From assembly GCA_937973585.1 (NCBI GenBank), contig CALJKN010000148.1:1-5250 (forward strand): DNA of 5,250 nucleotides, given 5' to 3'. Under the pieces are notes generated by a model. The model did no database searches, had not been told where the DNA came from, and saw only the letters and a list, made by a program, of their open reading frames with translations. The position numbers were made by a program, and so were the translations under genes. Below, piece by piece: positions 4,980-5,250 of this stretch; the first letter of the stretch is position 1, and every line of letters starts with the position of its first letter. The stretch is from an uncultured Helicobacteraceae bacterium. Lineage in GTDB: Bacteria; Campylobacterota; Campylobacteria; Campylobacterales; UBA6016.

Positions 4980-5201
4980 TTACTCTAAACTTTTTTTATA
5001 ATTTTCTATATTGCTATGATTGAGATATCTATCATGGAATAATTTTCCACAAAGCCCAAACGCAACAAATGTGATTCCAATAGCTGTTTGTATTGGATAT
5101 GCTCCAAAAAGACCGATGTAATTCACATAAAAATATGCAATTATCAAGAAGTATGCAATTAAATGCGGAAATTTCCTATAATAAACAGTATGATGAAAAT
5201 A
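4980..5201 (-). pseudogene. C-terminal fragment of an unrecognised membrane protein, no start codon
   Basis: The frame is open for 73 codons from just inside TAA 5204-5202 to TAA 4982-4980 and contains no ATG; only an internal TTG and GTG could serve. It shows two hydrophobic segments, HLIAYFLIIAYFYVNYIGLF (about 13-32) and TAIGITFVAFGLCGKLF (39-55). These are followed by a polar basic tail, HDRYLNHSNIENYKKSLE, typical of a cytoplasmic C-terminus. The pattern looks like a real membrane protein whose N-terminal part is missing. The family is not recognised. The stop codon abuts the right flanking repeat, and the region is more AT-rich than the genes to its left. The first 15 or so codons overlap antisense with the FlgL-like frame and may not belong to the original gene. 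Confidence 0.45.
5134..5161 (+). repeat. Short direct repeat TATGCAATTA x2 at a suspected junction
   Basis: TATGCAATTA occurs at 5134-5143 and again at 5152-5161, 18 bases apart. It lies where the minus-strand membrane-protein fragment and the + strand FlgL-like fragment meet. A 10-bp repeat of this kind could mark a recombination or insertion scar, or could be chance in AT-rich DNA. Confidence 0.6.
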
Positions 5202-5250
5202 TTAAGGATACGTCAAATTGGCTTGATACAACAGATACAGCGTTATCGCA
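5135..5250 (+). CDS. FlgL/flagellin-like N-terminal helical segment, truncated at both visible ends
   Basis: The + strand frame is open from 5084 (after TAG 5081-5083) to the right edge. From about 5144 it reads SRSMQLNAEISYNKQ and then YDENIKDTSNWLDTTDTALS. This has the heptad-like pattern of the N-terminal helix of flagellar hook-filament junction protein FlgL and flagellins: an arginine/leucine segment, QYxxNI, a tryptophan-leucine pair and TTDxAL. The typical start of FlgL (about 40 residues ending in an SSGxxIxxPSDDP-like loop) is absent upstream, where the frame reads DMLQKDRCNSHKN with no similarity. ATG codons at 5135 and 5153 exist but lack a good ribosome binding site. This is either the inside of a gene cut at a rearrangement, or a chance pattern. 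Flagellar proteins of this class are secreted and polymerise at the hook-filament junction. Confidence 0.45.
   Translation, partial: MQLSRSMQLNAEISYNKQYDENIKDTSNWLDTTDTALS

Noticed and set aside
5191..5250. Alternative + strand frame MMKILRIRQIGLIQQ at the right edge
   Set aside because: Overlaps the better-supported FlgL-like frame, has no ribosome binding site and shows no recognisable family.
1..5250. CRISPR arrays, tRNA or rRNA genes, insertion-sequence transposases
   Set aside because: No regularly spaced repeats, cloverleaf-like segments, rRNA motifs or transposase motifs were seen on either strand.

Overview
The window looks like chromosomal DNA of a Campylobacterota (epsilonproteobacterial) organism. 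The oxidoreductases at the left edge resemble MdaB and RdxA/FrxA-type proteins of Campylobacter and Helicobacter. GC content is moderate, leucine CTA codons are frequent, genes are tightly packed, and promoters are seen mainly as -10 boxes. The lineage is inferred from family resemblance only.

Layout. (1) Positions 1-878, + strand: the 3' end of an mdaB-type NAD(P)H:quinone reductase, then a flavin nitroreductase 9 bases downstream, forming a two-gene redox operon. A hairpin at 886-901 separates it from the converging minus-strand genes. (2) Positions 2540 down to 907, minus strand: a Phd/YefM-like antitoxin with no visible toxin, a ribbon-helix-helix antitoxin overlapping a MazF/PemK toxin, and an atypical SDR epimerase/dehydratase. 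The epimerase frame begins inside the MazF stop codon at an ATA where an ATG would be expected. (3) Positions 2541-2854: a regulatory region and a short, broken coding remnant directly after the next gene. (4) Positions 4138 down to 2855, minus strand: a complete AAA_14/DUF4143 ATPase with a textbook sigma-70 promoter and a leader that can pair with its ribosome binding site. (5) Positions 4319-4866, + strand: a DUF433 antitoxin and a DUF5615 PIN-like toxin overlapping by TTGA. (6) Near-identical 47-bp direct repeats at 4214-4260 and 4933-4979 bracket this pair. (7) Positions 4980-5250: an AT-rich end holding the C-terminus of a membrane protein (minus strand, no start) and, antisense across it, the beginning of a FlgL/flagellin-like helix (+ strand, open at the window edge). 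This looks like a junction of two truncated genes.

Taken together, this is a small defence/addiction island: two apparently complete type II toxin-antitoxin pairs, one orphan antitoxin and a DUF4143 ATPase. Repeats, gene remnants and a start codon apparently lost at a toxin/host-gene boundary mark its edges. I recognise every complete module as a known family. What deserves attention is the repeat-bounded toxin-antitoxin cassette, the ATG-to-ATA boundary and the right-edge junction.
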